Source: Clostridia bacterium (lineage in GTDB: Bacteria; Bacillota_A; Clostridia; Oscillospirales; CAG-272). From it: DNA of 6,216 nt. Position numbers and translations under genes: made by a program. Below are positions 6,025 to 6,216 of this stretch, one piece after another (position 1 is the stretch's first letter; each line of letters starts with the position of its first letter). The notes under the pieces are model-generated. The model saw only the letters and a list, made by a program, of their open reading frames with translations. It had not been told where the DNA came from and ran no database searches. Location of the stretch: the NCBI GenBank assembly GCA_017630995.1, contig JAGBUD010000148.1, positions 1-6,216 on the forward strand, in the 5' to 3' direction.

Positions 6025-6148
6025 CATACTCCTCGAGTTCTCCAACAAAAGAAAAAAACGACCACGAGGGTCGTTTTTCTTTGTCAAGAGGCTATGAAAA
6101 AGATATTTTCGGGGGTTGTATTAAGGTTTCGAACTCAAACGGAGTATG
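6025..6148. repeat. Gapped inverted repeat around a terminator
   Basis: The left arm is CATACTCC, 2 bases, GAGTTC (6025-6040). The right arm is GAACTC, 4 bases, GGAGTATG (6131-6148). The two arms match in all 14 fixed bases in inverted orientation and bracket the terminator at 6052-6080. A further ATACTC lies at 6001-6006. It may be a pair of protein or recombinase sites, or the edges of a dispersed intergenic element. There is no transposase, and no target-site duplication can be judged. Confidence 0.45.
6052..6080. terminator. Bidirectional terminator, probably for a - strand gene
   Basis: The stem CGACC/GGTCG (6059-6063 and 6069-6073) is lengthened by five A-T pairs (6054-6058 and 6074-6078). 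Read on the - strand the loop is CTCGT and the tail is seven U's. Read on the + strand the loop is ACGAG and the tail is TTTTTCTTT. The - strand form has the same loop and tip as the tRNA-cluster terminator at 149-185. It would serve the gene that ends at 6172, about 90 bases upstream of it on that strand. Confidence 0.8.
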
Positions 6149-6171
6149 TTTGGGAAACTAAATAGATAACA

Positions 6172-6216
6172 TCAAGATTTATCTGCGTTTTCGAAAGTTT
6201 TCTTTGCGCTATCAAG
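6172..6216 (-). CDS. Probable 3' end of a gene running off the right edge
   Basis: In one - strand frame the last 45 bases read LDSAKKTFENADKS and then TGA. The codons (CTT, GAT, AGC, GCA, AAG, AAA, TTC, GAA, AAC) fit the usage of the sure genes, and the terminator near 6066 lies downstream on the same strand and otherwise has no gene to serve. Fourteen codons are too few to name a product, and a chance open frame of this length is common, so the call rests on codon type and context. Confidence 0.4.
   Translation of the reverse strand, partial: LDSAKKTFENADKS

Larger units (their letters stand above)
5830..6171. other. Mostly non-coding stretch left of the right-edge gene
   Basis: About 340 bases with no convincing gene. 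A run of seven G's lies at 5830-5836, and an 11-base palindrome AAGTAATACTT lies near 5876-5886. AT-rich DNA without a clear promoter fills 5890-5985. A more GC-rich piece (5988-6045) carries no RNA fold or protein that I recognise. Then come the terminator at 6052-6080 and the inverted repeat arms described separately. The open frame at 5980-6165 (61 codons) runs through the terminator, lacks a ribosome site and has no protein-like pattern, so I do not call it a gene. Confidence 0.6.

Noticed and set aside
5988..6046. - strand frames reading GELEEYARKRQA or MLVSGKREYLRHTVKQIDC
   Set aside because: The first frame runs back through the terminator and the second has only 19 codons. Neither is recognised, though they could be relics of a gene end.
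6088..6093. TTGACA on the - strand as a -35 box
   Set aside because: No -10-like box stands 16-18 bases downstream, where the terminator hairpin lies.
6125..6136. T-arm-like string GGTTTCGAACTC
   Set aside because: No acceptor, D or anticodon stems can be drawn around it on either strand.
5980..6165. 61-codon + strand open frame
   Set aside because: It crosses a terminator hairpin and one arm of the inverted repeat, has no ribosome site, and has no protein-like pattern.

Overview
The window looks like chromosomal DNA of a low-to-moderate GC Firmicute, most likely an uncultured or gut-type member of the Clostridia. The grounds are Shine-Dalgarno sites, clean sigma-A-type promoters, CCA-encoding tRNAs, U-rich intrinsic terminators, a clostridial-type M16C peptidase and a BspA-type leucine-rich repeat protein. 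This placement is inference. No phage, IS, CRISPR or defence gene is visible, and I do not see a clear new multi-gene system.

Layout. Positions 1-185 hold the end of a tRNA cluster on the + strand: tRNA-Phe(GAA), cut by the window edge, then tRNA-Gly(GCC) and a strong terminator. An AT-rich gap (186-370) carries a near-consensus promoter whose transcript would begin almost exactly at a terminator-like hairpin. From 371 to 4391 comes a compact + strand operon. It encodes a 43-residue single-pass membrane protein, a membrane-anchored alpha/beta hydrolase whose start overlaps the small gene's stop as ATGA, and a full-length 967-residue M16C zinc metallopeptidase of the presequence-protease type. 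A long hairpin at 4397-4455 ends this operon and also serves the opposing genes.

On the - strand, reading right to left, are a small zinc-ribbon plus leucine-rich-repeat protein (start reassigned to 5752) with its own extended -10 promoter, and an SGNH/GDSL hydrolase. The SGNH gene ends in an amber codon followed by 14 coding-like in-frame codons and then TAA, just before the shared terminator. It may be freshly shortened, or the amber codon may be read through. The last 400 bases are mostly non-coding. They hold a bidirectional terminator bracketed by an inverted repeat, and probably the last 14 codons of a - strand gene that continues past the right edge.

How the genes may work together: the + operon pairs a membrane-tethered hydrolase and its small membrane partner with a cytosolic peptide-degrading chamber protease. 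Co-transcription is well supported, but a shared pathway is not shown. The two - strand genes are probably co-transcribed from the promoter at 5801-5829.
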